64,000 bases of DNA, from contig QCXZ01000041.1 of assembly GCA_025024175.1 (NCBI GenBank), positions 15,247,786 through 15,311,785 on the forward strand, written 5' to 3'. Shown piece after piece: positions 46,977-58,982 of this stretch (the stretch's first letter is position 1; each line of letters starts with the position of its first letter). The stretch is from Rhyzopertha dominica. Taxonomy: Eukaryota; Arthropoda; Insecta; Coleoptera; Bostrichidae. Made by a program: the position numbers and the translations under genes. The notes below the pieces were generated by a model. That model ran no database searches. It saw nothing but the letters and a program-made list of their open reading frames with translations, and was not told where the DNA came from.

Positions 46977-47423
46977 TGTTGCGGAGTCAGCGACATTTGT
47001 GTACCGTAGTTGCATGCGTGTAGATGCGGTGTAGTCGGACACTGCAGGTAGTTATCCTAGCAACAGACAGATGGCAGAGAATGTCGATACTCTCCAGAGA
47101 ATTCTATCAATAGATCTTCGAGAAATTTCGATAGTTTCTGGAAGGTGTCGCTTTTGGAATTTTCGATGGGGGCATAAATAGTCCGACAGAGAGATCGCGG
47201 GCAGCTATGAATTTGAATAACGGTTATCAAATGAGCGAAAGGTTTGGTGGAACAGGTGTTTTTAGTGCTAGTGTGTGTAGTATAGTGATTTAGTGAATTA
47301 GTATTGTTAAAACGGTAGTGTTTGGAACTAGTTTTGTTTAGACTTAGTGTATTTGAAACAAATGTTTGAAATAAAAGGAAGTTAGTTAGAAATCCGCAGC
47401 TTTCGAACCTCTTATTCGTAACA
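46977..47423 (+). repeat. solo LTR with atac target duplication
   Basis: The 447-bp unit starts TGTTGCGGAGTCAGCG and ends CGTAACA (inverted TGTT...AACA). It is flanked by atac on both sides (46973-46976, 47424-47427). A TATA-like gcataaata lies near 47172. It matches the minus-strand solo LTR at 12115-12771 along its length apart from that copy's insertion. No internal region is left. Confidence 0.8.
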
Positions 47424-47689
47424 ATACTAATATTACATCCTTATCGTTATTCTATAAATAAGAACCGCCTTAGGAATAACAGAAATAGTGGACCAATTTT
47501 TAATAAAAGTGTTCATTGAAATTAAATAACTACTTCATAATCTAGTAAGCTAAATAAACACGCACTTCAATTCTACTATAAGTTTATAACTTTAAGCTTG
47601 TTTCGGGTTAGGATAAGATAAAGTATAAACCCAACCATATATTTGTACAGGGCTGATTAACATGTACCAATCTGTGCGAACTTAGTGGT

Positions 47690-47815
47690 AGGCGAGTCGA
47701 GTTTAGCTGACCGTGGCTATGGCACTTTCTTCTTCGTTGACGTTCATAGTGGACGTAGTTGTCCTCGCGCTACAACAAACTCAATTTGCTTGTGAGTACC
47801 TGATAAGAGACAGCA
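47690..47815 (-). pseudogene. second copy of the Penelope-like 3' tail
   Basis: Aligns in the same orientation with the tail of the Penelope-like relic at 5200-5340: tag(c/t)tggccgtgg(t/c)t(g/a)tggc, then ttgttaacgtt, then a (c/t)gtggacgtaRttgtc block and cRacaaactcaa. It is too short to contain any enzyme domain. It links the two sites as copies of one element family. Confidence 0.5.
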
Positions 47816-47839
47816 AGTGGAAGTAATCTATACATATAT

Positions 47840-48030
47840 ATTAAAAGCTTTTGATATAGCAGACCATAACATAAAAGGAGTTTGCAGCAACTGGTTGAGG
47901 CAATATTAGTTAGTCAAACAATTTGTAGAGAACCATGGAAGCTTTCTCGTTTGATTATTATATGGGTGTTTCCCAGGGCTATTGACATTATTACATTTGT
48001 AACATTATTTTTAACCCAAATGTATTATCT
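47840..48030 (+). pseudogene. jockey-like RT fragment
   Basis: Reads KAFDIADHNI, then KGVCSNWLRQY and KQFVENHGS, then GVSQGY and NIIFNPN. In live jockey-clade enzymes the order is AFDTVDH, GVxxNWFxSYL, GVPQGS, LFLIYIND. The catalytic Asp of the AFD motif is present, but the PQGS loop is degraded and stops intervene. About 60 codons survive. Confidence 0.55.
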
Positions 48031-48059
48031 TAGAAATGTGTAGAAGTCGTTGCCCCTAG

Positions 48060-48185
48060 TTTACAAATTAAATTGTGTAATTCAATTGGCAAGCTTTTAC
48101 GAAGGAAAGTGTAGTAACTCCAACATGAAATCGAACCCGGGTCTCCAGCGTTACCATCTGTTGCGCTGCTACTGCGTATTGTATG
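48060..48185 (-). repeat. tRNA-derived SINE of a second type
   Basis: On minus an A-box-like tagcagcgcaacagatgg is followed, about 30 bases on, by gacccgggttcgatttc, a good B box. This is the polymerase III head of a tRNA-derived SINE. The acceptor stem does not close, so it is not a tRNA gene. The sequence differs from the SINE copies at 33072 and 34541. Confidence 0.55.
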
Positions 48186-49367
48186 GTATAAATGATAAAA
48201 TGGAACGGAATAAGGTTTGTTATCAGCAGACAATTATTGTTTAGAAGGGTTGTTATGAACAGATTGTATAGAATACAATTTTTCAAACTGACTACCAACT
48301 ATTATAAACACGTCCATTCTAGTTTGTTTTGATGTAAAAAATAAATATATATTCAGCTGGTGAGCAAGAAAAATCAATCACATCCCAACTAAAACACGTT
48401 CAGTACTTCCTATCTTTTAGGGAACTTCACTAGGCTTATTAATTTAATAAAAATAAATACGTAATAGAGAACAGAAACTTATCTTTGATGTCAATATCCT
48501 ATAATGTGTGTTTTAAATAACTTAGTACAATATGTTATTCGTTCGTAAAATAACACCTCCATTTAATTCCTTCACTGATTCTTTATTTGACCTACCACAA
48601 AATATATAAAAGCCACTAGTTTTTAGATTCTTTCACTGCTCTCGTGTATGTTCCTAATCGGTATAGCTGTGTCTATTTCTTTAAGGAAAGACCTTTGATC
48701 TTACTGTAAACTTTGAAGGCTGTATCTTTGGTTACGTCTTAAGCACCCAACAGTTTAATGTAAGTTCTTAATAAGTGATAAGTATCTTACCATCGTTTGT
48801 TTGCCATTGCATGATTAGAACAAGCAAATACACCATAAATACAGAACAAACTGTACACAAAATAACTATTTCTTATCAAAATAAAATAAATATTGATCAC
48901 ACCTTTCAGATTTCAGGGATACTAGCAAAATTTTCAGGGATACCTATTTCAACATTTTGTCACTTTTGAGTTTGTGACTAAAACAAATTTGTGTATTACT
49001 TCCTATTACACCCGTTGCCACTCTAGTTTACCAATTTTCATACAAAATTTATTATTATATTTATTATCTAGAAATGTCAATTAGTTATATTTATAAATTA
49101 TGATGAATATTAGAACAATATTTATTCTCTCAATTCTGGAAATGATATGTCGGAATTTATACGATATTTGTACTTATAACGTTAATTTGAATTCCAACTT
49201 TATTACTTATTATGAAAAAAACCTAATATTTATCCAGAAATTGCGTCTTAGTGTTGTTTGGCTTGTTCAAAATTCATCCACAAGTCCTGGGACGCCACTT
49301 ATCGATATTGTTTGATATTAGTTGATTTATCCAAACCTTAAATTTATTGAAATCACCGTAGTTCGTC
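48186..49367. other. no feature recognised
   Basis: AT-rich, no motif-bearing frame or repeat seen before the palindromic element. Confidence 0.4.
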
Positions 49368-50528
49368 TATACAGGGTGTCTCTAAATTCGATGTCATAAT
49401 TTCTATTGCGTGTTCCTGACGTGAATTTATGACGAAAAGTCTATATAAACATGTGTCCGAAAATGCTTCATTTTTGATATACAGAGTGTTGAGGTTGAAC
49501 AAAAATTTTCGAATTTTTTTATTTTTTAGAGAACGGTTTTTTGAAACTTTACGAATTTTGGCAGAATGTTATAATAGATCATGGCTAATAATCCGGCATA
49601 AAAGATTTTTTCATATCTTTAACAGAGGCGGCGTAGGGGGAGGGGCAGAGGGATTTTCTCTTTGAAAAAAAGTTGTGTGTGAAATGTCAAAAAGCTCGTT
49701 ACTATTTTCAGAAAGAGCAACAAATAAGGTACAAAAAAGGATCTCTTATTGCATTTCGCTAGAACGAACCGTTTTCGAGAAAATCGAGAAAATATGAATT
49801 CCTACAGGCTGGCGCAAATAGACCAAAAATTAACTTTTTTTTATTTTCCACAGAAATTAACGTTTATATGGCAACAACTTTTTGAAAGTAATTGAACTCT
49901 ATCATTGCAAATGTTCAATATAAGGATTACCTCCATATTTAGGGAGGGGGAGCAAAAAGTCTTTTTTTTTTAAAGATTGTTTCCACATTTTTTAAATTGT
50001 TTCAAAAATTATGAGGATCAGTTAAAAATATTAAAAGAAAAATTTACATTTTATACTGCTAAGACAATCTATTGTTGTAAGATTAAGAAATTGCATTTTT
50101 TAAAGATTTTTTAATAACGCCAAATGCAAGTTGCATATCTAGCTTTAAATAATAATTAGTTTAATTTAATTAATTAATTTAATATTTCTTTTTTATATTT
50201 TACTGGTCTTTATAATTATTGAAACGGTTTTAAAAATGTGGAAACAATCTTTTTATAAGAAAGACTTCTTGCCCCCTCCAAATTACCGCCACTGTTTAGA
50301 TATGATGGTAATCATTTGTGTCTGACCATTTATCATGATATAGTGCGATTAATTCAAAAAAATTGTTGCCATATAAACGTTAATTCCTTTGGAAAACAAA
50401 AAAAGTTAATTTTTGGTCTATTTACGCCAACCTGTTCAGGTTTTGTCGATTTTTTCGAAAGCGGTTTGTTCTAGCGAAATGCAATAAGAGGACCTTTTTT
50501 GTACCTTATTTGTTGCACTTTCTGAATA

Positions 50529-50711
50529 CAGGGTGGCCCATTAGTGCGTGGACGGAATATTACGCAATTGTTATTATAGTTTTTAAAATTCTGCAAGTGC
50601 AGCGTGGTAGGGAGTGCTTAAGCCTACAAAATAAAAATATTTTTGCTCCTCCCACCACATATACGGGGGTGGTTCAATACATTCTTATATTTTTTTAAAT
50701 GGAACACCCTG
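50529..50711 (+). repeat. 183-bp terminal module with its own CAGGGTG...CACCCTG ends
   Basis: Bounded by cagggtggccc at 50529 and ggaacaccctg at 50711, with ta following. An inverted copy occupies 52246-52428 and is also 183 bp. It has the look of a small MITE sitting at each end of the larger element. Confidence 0.6.
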
Positions 50712-52245
50712 TATATTATTACATTTTTGGATTCCTCTTTTAATTTTAATGGGACTTAATATAACATATATGGGGTCTAAAATACACTGTTGTAAGGTTA
50801 TTTAATTTTTTTACAAAATTTTGACATTTCGGAAAATTATTATATTTTCAAAACCTTTATAGCTAGAGAAATGCAGTTTTCGCAGGGATGTTACTAATAA
50901 AATGCACATCATCTGTAGATATAAAGGATTAATATAAGAATAGTTAGTAGTATTAAAATTTACTTTAGAAATTTGATCATACTCAATCCCAGCCAACTCG
51001 ATTTTTTTAAATAGCACCCTATTTTACTTTCACCGTAGTTTAATGCGCAAATTAATTTCCTTTTATATGATATAAAGAAGTATGCATCTATCTCTAATAG
51101 TTTTTAAGAAAATTGATTATTTTTAAGTTTAGTTACATTTTAGTCCTTTTTATAGTAGGCTATGGAGAAAAAAATGAATGCGCTTTTATCAGCTTTAAAC
51201 TGTTTGCTTGATATCAGTAGTTCTACTACATATGTATGTGTCTATCTTCAATCATTTTTGAAAAAATGATGTTTGTACTACTTTAGTCATATTAACATTA
51301 ATATAATGTTTAAAATTAAAAAAAAAACAAATAAATATAGTCAACATGAGTATTATGGTCTAATTGAAAATTCAAAAACATCGTTAAAAACAAAATCAAT
51401 AAACGTAACCCATAACAAAATAAAAATAAAGAACAATAGTAGGTGGTAGGTAAAAACGAAACAAAAAAAATACAAGAAATGTAACACAACAAAAAAAGTA
51501 ACAAAAGTATCTGAAAACAACAAAGCAACAAAATGTAAGAAACGTAACACTACTAAATAACTCAAAAGTAATAGTATGCGAATACAAGGAGACAAAGAAG
51601 TACAAGGAACGTAACAAGTAACAAAATAACACAAAGTAACAAAAGTATGTGAAAACAAGGAAACGAAGAATGTAATGGCACTGCAACTTACAACAAATGT
51701 TCAAAATGGCGACCGTTGTGGTGTAAACACATTTTAACTCTACTACAAAACAGACAGTTTAAAGCTGATAAAAGCGCATTCATTTTTTTCTCCATAGCCT
51801 ACTATGAAAAGCAATAAAATATAACTAAACCTAAAAATAGGCAAATATCTTAAAAACTATTAGAGATAGATGCNTACTTCTTTATATCATATAAAAGGAA
51901 ATTAATTTGCGCATTTAACTACGGTGAAAGTAAAATNGGGTGCTATTTAAAAAAATCGAGTTTGCCGGGATTGAATATGATCAAATTTCTAAAGTAAATT
52001 TTAGTACTACTAACTATGCTTATATTAATCCTTTATATCTGCAGATGATGTGCATTTTATTAGAAACATCCCAGTGAAAACTGCATACCTCTAGCTATTA
52101 AGGTTTTGAAAATATAATAATTTTGCAAAATGCAAAAATTTTGGAAAAAAATTAAATAACTTTACAACAGTGTATTTTATACCCCATATATGTTATATTA
52201 AGTCCAATTAAAATTAAAAGAGGAATCCAAAAATGTAATAATATA

Positions 52246-52428
52246 CAGGGTGTTCCATTAAAAAAAATATAAGAATGTATTGAATCACCCCCGTATATGC
52301 GGGCGGAGGAGTAAAAATATTTTTATTTTGTAGACTTAAGCACTCCCTACCAGGCTGCACTCGCAGAATTTTAAAAACTATAGTAACAATTGCGTAATAT
52401 TCCGTCCATGCACTAATGGGCCACCCTG
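52246..52428 (-). repeat. inverted partner of the 183-bp module
   Basis: Starts cagggtgttcc at 52246 and ends gggccaccctg at 52428. It is the same length as the left module and in opposite orientation. Confidence 0.6.
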
Positions 52429-52765
52429 TATAGTGACGAGCTTTTTGACATCTCACACACAACTTTTTTTCAAAGAGAAAACCCTTCTGCCCCTCCCCCT
52501 ACGCCGCCTCTGTTACACATATCAAAAAATGTTTTATGCCAGATTATTAGCCCTGATCTATTATAACATTCTCCCAAAATTCGTAAAGATTCAAAAAACC
52601 GTTCTGTAAAATATAAAAGAAATCGAAATCTTGTTTTTAACTTCAACACTCTGTATATCAAAAATGAAGCATTTTCGGACACATGTTTATATAGACTTTT
52701 CGTCATGATTTCTCGTCAGGAATACGCTCTAGAAATTATGACATCGAATTTAGAGACACCCTGTA

Positions 52766-54842
52766 TTTTGTGTGCCAAGCAGTGTGTTTTGCAAAAACTA
52801 TAATATCCCTATTTGAGTAAATGATCTGATTGTAAAAGTTAATAGAGTAATAAAAACCAAGAAACGGCAAAGGTTTTGTAAATCTGTAAACGTCGTGGTT
52901 CATCTGCCCATTTAGCACGAGTTATTTTTATTTTATACACCGCATTTTTGCGAGGGGTAAAACATGACGATGAAACCTAATTTTCAAGAAACCAGAAATT
53001 ACATTGTACTAAGGCAGCGGCTTGCCTACAGCAGATGCGGCTTAGGTAATTGCCCGAGGAGACTGAGACAAAAGACGCACTGAATTATGTAGAAGGCAAC
53101 GCCGAGTCAAAGGACTTCATTAAATATTTAGCGGAAGGTCGAGCAAGAAGGAAAAAAAGACGACGTTGCCGACAGCTAATGCCCCACTTGGCAAATTTCT
53201 CATAAAAATAAGGAACGAGATGCGGTTTTTGCAGATTGCCGTAAGAATAAACAAGCAATTTCGACAGTTTACGTATGATGCGTGATGCTTTTAAGGTTAT
53301 TATGTGCCACGCATTTTGTTGGATTTATTGAAGCGCGCTCCTGAGCATCGAAACTTTTCAGAAGCAACAATTTGCACTAGCATCTAGTTCTCACTCATAA
53401 ATAATTTACGTAGAAATCAGAAGCAAACGCTTCGTTAGTCCGACTGGTTCGTACTGAATAACGATTTACTTTACGTCCACCTTAATTACTTAATCGGAAC
53501 GCAGTAGGTAATGGTCGAACGTGAATGTATAAAGGCGTTTCGGAGTTGTTTCCAGCAATCAGCGATTTGCCAACGGATAAACGTTGGGTAACAGGAAATT
53601 AAATTCTCGAGACACCATCGCAATCAGGGCAAAACGCCGTAACTGCGTCAGATGCAGCGATACCTCGAGTAATCAGGGTTCTGTGGTAGCCTGTAGAAGT
53701 CAATCGGGAACAAATCTGGACTATCCAGGTGGACATTAAATTCAATGAAATTACAGCTGTAGAGGATTTTTAATGCGTAAAATCACTCTTTCTAGTTCGC
53801 CGGAGATTATATAGTTGCACTGACTAATAGGTTCAGACAGAGTCGCCACAAGCAGTAACTTCAAAGAAAATGAGCACTGAAGTTGTAAGAACGTAAGCTT
53901 TCACACCCAGAGTTAGATAGAAATCTTAGTCTTTTTGGGTTAGACCACGTCCGCTTTTGGAATAAGGTCTCCGCGATATAACCCATATGACTAAGATTTC
54001 GAGAACAGAAGTTTGAAAACTAAAGTAATTATTAAAAGCAGAGTAGACTCTATTATCTCAAAATACAGACATAACCTTTTCGGGAAATGTGAGTATTTAT
54101 CGGATACACAAAATTCATGTTCATTGTTGCACCTAAAAAATTACGAAACGTAGAAATATATCTCCATAATCTGGGCAAAATTCCTAAACAAGCAACGGCT
54201 TACAAGCAGTTAAAAGCAGAACTAAAGAACATACTGAACAAGGGTGAAAGAAGCCTCAACATTCGATGTATATGAGACATTTTTTGCATTTAATTATTTT
54301 TCTAATCTAATCTGCCATTGCCACTTACACACTGAAAAAATTCTGTATGGGTAATCTCATTTTCGCTGTCAGAATTAATCCAATCAATTAAGCTCTCTTT
54401 ATCATTTTATCGTTAACTCCGTAATGACTTGCTCTTCTACCTCGTTAGTTTCATTGCTGCGATTAACTTTTTTTCGATAGCGCTTGCATTAATACGTATC
54501 GTATATACAATTCTACGACTTAGGAACAAATAAACAACATGCTCTGAATTTAAAGTGCATAGGCACAGCATTAAATTTTGAAACTTATCCTACTCCGCTT
54601 GATTTAACATCGACTCAAGTAGAAGTCCTTGGTAACTTAATTTTAGAATCCCCAAAACTGCTTATTCCTTATTCCATGGGTTTTAGTAACGTTAGGAAGA
54701 AGACACAATACCTCTATTTCTCCTTTTTGGTTTAAAGAAAACGGCTTTCCTCCCATAAGAGTTTTCTTAACCATTGGAATCGTTTAAAACGAAAAAAGCG
54801 TTCGACTCCAACTCTATCAATAACGAATATTAATATTAATAT
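52766..54842. other. no gene recognised
   Basis: From about 53000 to 53720 the sequence is less AT-rich and looks unique, but no frame or motif stands out. Confidence 0.35.
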
Positions 54843-55178
54843 TACCTCGCGGAACGATCAATGGGAGAACGAAAATGATATCTGAAAACTGCACAATCCA
54901 GCAACATCTAGTAGTTCCGATCGTGGTCCACGCGTACTTCCTACCTACTGACGTTACGGCGATCTGCAGAAAGCACGGCGATCTGCAACAACATTGATGT
55001 CCTGTAACTTTTGAAGCAGGAAGCTGCACACCGTAGGGCTCCGGATTGGAGATCAGTGAATCATAAGCTACTACCATACTAAGTTTGGTCGTGATCCGAT
55101 CAATTCCGCTTCATTGAGTGATTTATATAGTTCTCCTTTTTCACGTACCTCGCGGTACGATCAATGGGAGAACGAAAA
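54843..55178 (+). repeat. 33-bp direct repeats 303 bp apart
   Basis: tacctcgcggNacgatcaat followed by gggagaacgaaaa occurs at 54843-54875 and 55146-55178 with one mismatch. The second copy lies in a small hairpin (cgtacc-tcgc-ggtacg at 55144-55159), itself inside a gttctcc/ggagaac pair. This could be terminal repeats of a short element or a duplicated regulatory block. Confidence 0.5.
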
Positions 55179-57060
55179 AATATTTTCTATCCCGCCACGT
55201 ATTATTCAAGTTACCCATCCAAACATTTTTGGCTGCGGTAATATAAAGGCACGATCTTCCTTTGTCCATAAGAGGTGAAGGTCAATTCATCTTTCTACAG
55301 GCCTAAATGGTGACCTTTTATTTGCTTCTTATGCAACCTGACAGACGATTCCTGTTAAGACACCGATAGTAGGTATCATAAAATTGAAGCCAGTTACATC
55401 ACACCTATAGATTTTGTCACATACAAATCCATTAAACCATTGTTTAAATTCTGCTTTAGCTAAAAGGCCTTTATTTTGTAGCCTATTGTCACAACAACTC
55501 ATTGGCACTTCTTTGGTATCGGAGATGTACTTCTTTATTAAACAGTCAGCTCACTTTCGCGTGTAAGAATGAAGCTAAGAAAGTTAAAATTATTCAGAAT
55601 CCACTAGCATGACTTGCTACATGAACGAAAGCTATTGTTTAGTCTAGAGTCTCTAGTCTCTAGACTGTCATGTACAGCCACATTAAGAGTACCTGCTTTT
55701 TTTTCAAAATCATCTCAGATCTCAATTACATAATTTGACAGCGTAAAAAGTTTTTTGAAGTAATTAACTATCCCTCTATATTATTATCAAGACGCTGATT
55801 TCAAATACATTTCATGAGGCTAAAATTAACATCAACTTGTTTTGAGATATTCAAATCAATTGCATGGCGACGAATGCTGCAGCAGCAATTTGAGGCTCAA
55901 ATCCCAGGCCGTATCCGGCGACATAATTTGTCTGTACCCGGCCAACCGTGTGCAACTTGTGCAGCAAAAAGTCGTCCGCTTTTCGCGAGCAAGACAACGC
56001 AGAGTTCAGACCCTTAGGGGCAATGATGTGGCAATAATAAATTTCACTAGCACTAACAGCACGTTCGCACTGTCGCACAGTAGTAGTTTTTTCCTCTATT
56101 AAAAAACACTTCCTTTTTGGCCAGACCCGGCTGTTCTCCAACGGACGATTCGTTTAAATTCCCCTGGGATCCATTATTTTGGATCTGCAGACAGTTCTTT
56201 TTTCCCAGAAAGGGGGGTTTCATGCGTGGAATTCGGGGGTGACGATTCTTAACCGTGACAAAGTAATATGGCGCCGGTAATGGTTCGGATACCGATAGAA
56301 ATTCCGATAGATATCTGTTAAGGGAATTGTTTAACAGAAAACTAGGACGCTCTTTCCATGGGCTAAGGAAAACGTAGAAATATTGAAGATGTCCATAAAA
56401 AATCACTTGAAGATATAATTGTTCTCGTCATTGGTAATAATGATAATGGAATTCCTTGCCTGGGAAATATTAATTTCCAAAAATACAATACGAAAGAAAA
56501 CCATAAAGTCACTTTAGAATTATTAGTTATATGCAAGCAAAATGTATCCATTTTCGTGCAGGACAATACTCTCAATAACCATGATATTAATAATAGAATG
56601 AAATAGAACACTATTTCGATTCTAAAGAAATACCACGCGAAAATAAAGAATGTGCACCCAGTGATCAAACAAGAGGCGGCGATTCTGATACTTCAGCGTA
56701 TCAAAGTGAATAAAGAAGAGAAACTAGAAAACGAAGATAATAGAGGAAGAAAATGAAATTGAATACTCAGATGAAAAAGGTCAGCATTAGAAAAGAAGAG
56801 AAAATCAGTCGAGAAGAGTACTTCTCTGTTAATGGGTAAAAGGTTAAACCCGAAAGTAGACATGAAAGCATCATGTAAAAACAAACACAAGTAGAAGTGC
56901 ATCAAAACCATAAAGACGAAAAATCGCCAACTGATTTTTTCATAATTCTGGAATATTACTGCACAAATAGATCAGAGATGGCAGTTTATAATATCCCATT
57001 GAATAGAAGAAGTCGTCGTTGAGACAATGTGAACAAGAACAGGAGTTAGAGCTGGCAAAA
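55179..57060. other. no gene recognised
   Basis: Minus frames at 55851-56141, 56053-56406 and 56363-56668 have no recognisable motif. A 9-bp inverted repeat (agtctagag/ctctagact) lies at 55641-55666. The tgaggctcaaatcccagg at about 55891 resembles a B box, but no A box precedes it. Confidence 0.35.
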
Positions 57061-57260
57061 GAACACCATTAAAGAGCAAACCCAAAAATTTCCTCTCATC
57101 GAGTCTCACTATCCCAGGAATAAATCAAACATCTGCACGATATTTGGACATCTATTTTTCTACATTAAATGTGCACAACCATCATTACGAGTGGAACAAA
57201 TCCCAAAGCAATGGCTATATGCCAAAGCTTTTAACATGGAATTTGATGTTGAATTCAAAC
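57061..57260 (+). pseudogene. decayed ORF of an insect repetitive protein family (tentative)
   Basis: The frame reads FPLIESHYPRNKS near 57091-57125 and YAKAFNMEFDVEF near 57222-57258. I recall repetitive insect proteins of unknown function with IPRIESHYxR and a later YxxIFNxEFNxSF pair at similar spacing, and this fits them loosely. The middle is not recognisable, and neighbouring frames have stops. Low certainty. Confidence 0.3.
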
Positions 57261-58637
57261 GGCGAAATAATGTCATCAAATATTAAATAAAACCCTAACA
57301 ACGGAATAACGTTAGTAATTACAAACTGTATATAAAGCTTACTTAATCGATGAAGACAGGCCAAGGAAAAGGCTAAAATTAAAGTATACTAACAGTGGAC
57401 TTCCTACTAAACTACTTATAAAGCTCAGAGTTCCGATTCATTAAATTATATATTTTTAATCGTACAGTTTATGATGAGACAGAAAAACTTCTTGATGTTT
57501 TCTTCTTGTTATATATGCTTAAAACCTTGCTATTTTAATGATAAAACCAAAATGTTTAGATCACAAATTTTTCCTGGGGGACATATCCACATGGGGATGC
57601 TTATGCCATCCATGCGCAAATTGAAAGATAAATGAAAGCTGCCCGGCAAATTTCCATTAAGTATAACATCGCGGTCCCGACTGCAACTTACTAATTTATG
57701 TGGTCCCACGATTTTATAAAAAAATAAAACAACAGATAAGAAACATTTTCTAATATCAATACTATAATATTAAAGACGATACATCTAAAGTTTTTGAGAG
57801 TATCGCTTAGTATTTTATAACTTCTTATGTTTCGTTTGTATAATGTCTTAACTGTTATAACGTATTACTGGCAATTAGAATTTTCAGTATTATTGGAACC
57901 AGGTTGTATTACATTTCAAGCAACAATAATACAAAGTCGCACTGACATCAAGTCCATAACTAAAGTCATTCTATATCAAGTCCCAGATAAATTTACAAAT
58001 TATACTTTTATTTATATTTATAAAAAAATAATAATTTAAAAGCTTCATATTGATTTCTTACAAAATTATATTACTGATTTTATTTGATTGAAGTTTGCGA
58101 TCGCATAATTTTATATAAATATTGTTGTGATCTTTCGATCAACCTTGAGGTTTTTTTATAATAAAGAGTACTCTTTCATTTTTACCCAGCTTTCGACTGG
58201 TTTTTCAGTCTTCTTAAGGGCTATTACAAACACAGCACTTATAGGTTGCAGGATTGAAATATTTAACTCATCTTACTTATTCTTATTTATTACACATTCT
58301 GAGATTAAGTATAAATCCATCTTTTACAAACAAACACTAGTAAATTTCCTCCATTTAGTTTACATATTAAATTATACATTTCAAAAATAAAATAATACCA
58401 GACTTTTTGTCAAAGTTGTAATGTCAAGTCACAGCGTAAACGATGAAAAAAGATTTTTTCATATTAAAATCCTAAAACTATTGCCCGTTTAATTTTAAAG
58501 ATAATAATTTGATGAAGAAGGTCAAGAGACAGTAAATACATGTGTAAATGCTGCGTAATTGATTTGTACCAAATCTTTTGTTCATGGTGATTTCTATTTT
58601 ATTGATATGGTACAGGTCAAGAATTAAACTTTTATTG
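57261..58637. other. no gene recognised
   Basis: AT-rich. Frames at 57827-58039 and 58127-58390 plus are Phe/Ile/Tyr-rich and chance-like. On minus near 58185-58220 the sequence contains the two arms of a short inverted motif (gactg/cagtc), of unknown meaning. Confidence 0.35.
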
Positions 58638-58982
58638 AAATGCATGTCTATGCTGTGCAAAACCAGTTCTATGCCGTGTTGTCTACACTAGACCTAAACT
58701 GCACTGATGAGCTGTAATGACCGCGAAATAGTACTATCTGCAGTTGGTTGAGGTGTAGACAGCACAGCATAGACATGCATTTTAATGTATGTTGGTTCTT
58801 GCCCGTCAGCAAAAAGTGCCGTGGGGGCCTGCTGTCAAATTGAAGTATGCAGTTGCATGCCAATTTGTCAGGCTACAGGTCACTTCCTTTAGGAAGTAGT
58901 TCCCGTTAAGGCATCTAGGTGGCTTTGTCATCATGTCAGTGTAATGCTGACAGATGGCATTGCCATCCTAAATTCTTACTTT
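58638..58982 (+). repeat. third copy of the 350-bp hammerhead repeat, single and 5'-truncated
   Basis: From caaaaccagttct (58658) to taaattcttactt (58982) it follows the units at 8681-9417, starting at unit position about 69 and running past one unit end to position about 37. The distal end falls within a few bases of where the 8681-9417 array ends. Its 5' junction carries 21 bases (58638-58658) that are the exact inverse of 58762-58782 in the same copy. The orientation is the same as in the array. Confidence 0.8.
58676..58765 (+). ncRNA. type I hammerhead ribozyme, intact core, compensatory stem change
   Basis: Core CTGATGA (58704-58710) and GAAA (58725-58728) are consensus. Inner stem I is ACTGCA (58698-58703) with TGCAGT (58739-58744). 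Stem III is perfect (TAG-TA-CTA, 58729-58736), with the cut expected after 58738. Stem II (58711-58724) has one U-C mismatch. Outer stem I (58676-58688 with 58753-58765) has 12 Watson-Crick pairs and one wobble, although both strands changed relative to the unit at 8768-8857 (a G-C pair there is A-U here). This is the kind of paired change expected if the RNA fold matters. Confidence 0.85.

Larger units (their letters stand above)
50529..52428. mobile_element. second palindromic element nested in the first
   Basis: It starts CAGGGTGGCCCATTAG at 50529 and ends in the inverse at 52428. A TA on each side (50527-50528, 52429-52430) marks the insertion. Removing it restores the outer element: the left arm has ctattttcagaaag where the rejoined right arm would read ctatattcagaaag. 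Arms of roughly 680 bp (50529 to about 51210; about 51745 to 52428) flank about 540 bp of A-rich, low-complexity middle with repeated gtaacaaaagta words and a caaaatggcgaccgttg block. Frames on minus in the middle (51316-51704) are simple Phe/Leu-rich readings of that repeat and not a gene. Confidence 0.75.
49372..52763. mobile_element. long palindromic TA-flanked element (interrupted by a second one)
   Basis: The ends are CAGGGTGTCTCTAAATTCG at 49372 and its inverse at 52763, both next to TA. The left half runs through caaaaagctcgt (49690) and cagaaagNgcaacaaataagg. The same sequence inverted appears at 50525 and upward, then again after the inserted element from 52436. Without the insert it is about 1490 bp, almost wholly palindromic, with arms over 600 bp meeting near 50100. 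It contains no transposase. Its CAGGGTGTC tip equals that of the DD41D element at 15873, so it may be a foldback derivative mobilised by such an enzyme. That link is inference. Confidence 0.75.

Noticed and set aside
51316..51704. Overlapping minus-strand frames of 71-102 codons, Phe/Tyr/Leu-rich
   Set aside because: They read a low-complexity A-rich repeat in the middle of a palindromic element. The membrane-protein look is a by-product of T-rich codons.
55880..55960. B-box-like aggctcaaatccc considered as a SINE
   Set aside because: No A box at the right distance and no second copy in the window.
58185..58220. Short inverted motif cgactgg/cagtc near a ttcttaaggg block
   Set aside because: Resembles motifs seen near some retroelement tails, but it is too short to assign.
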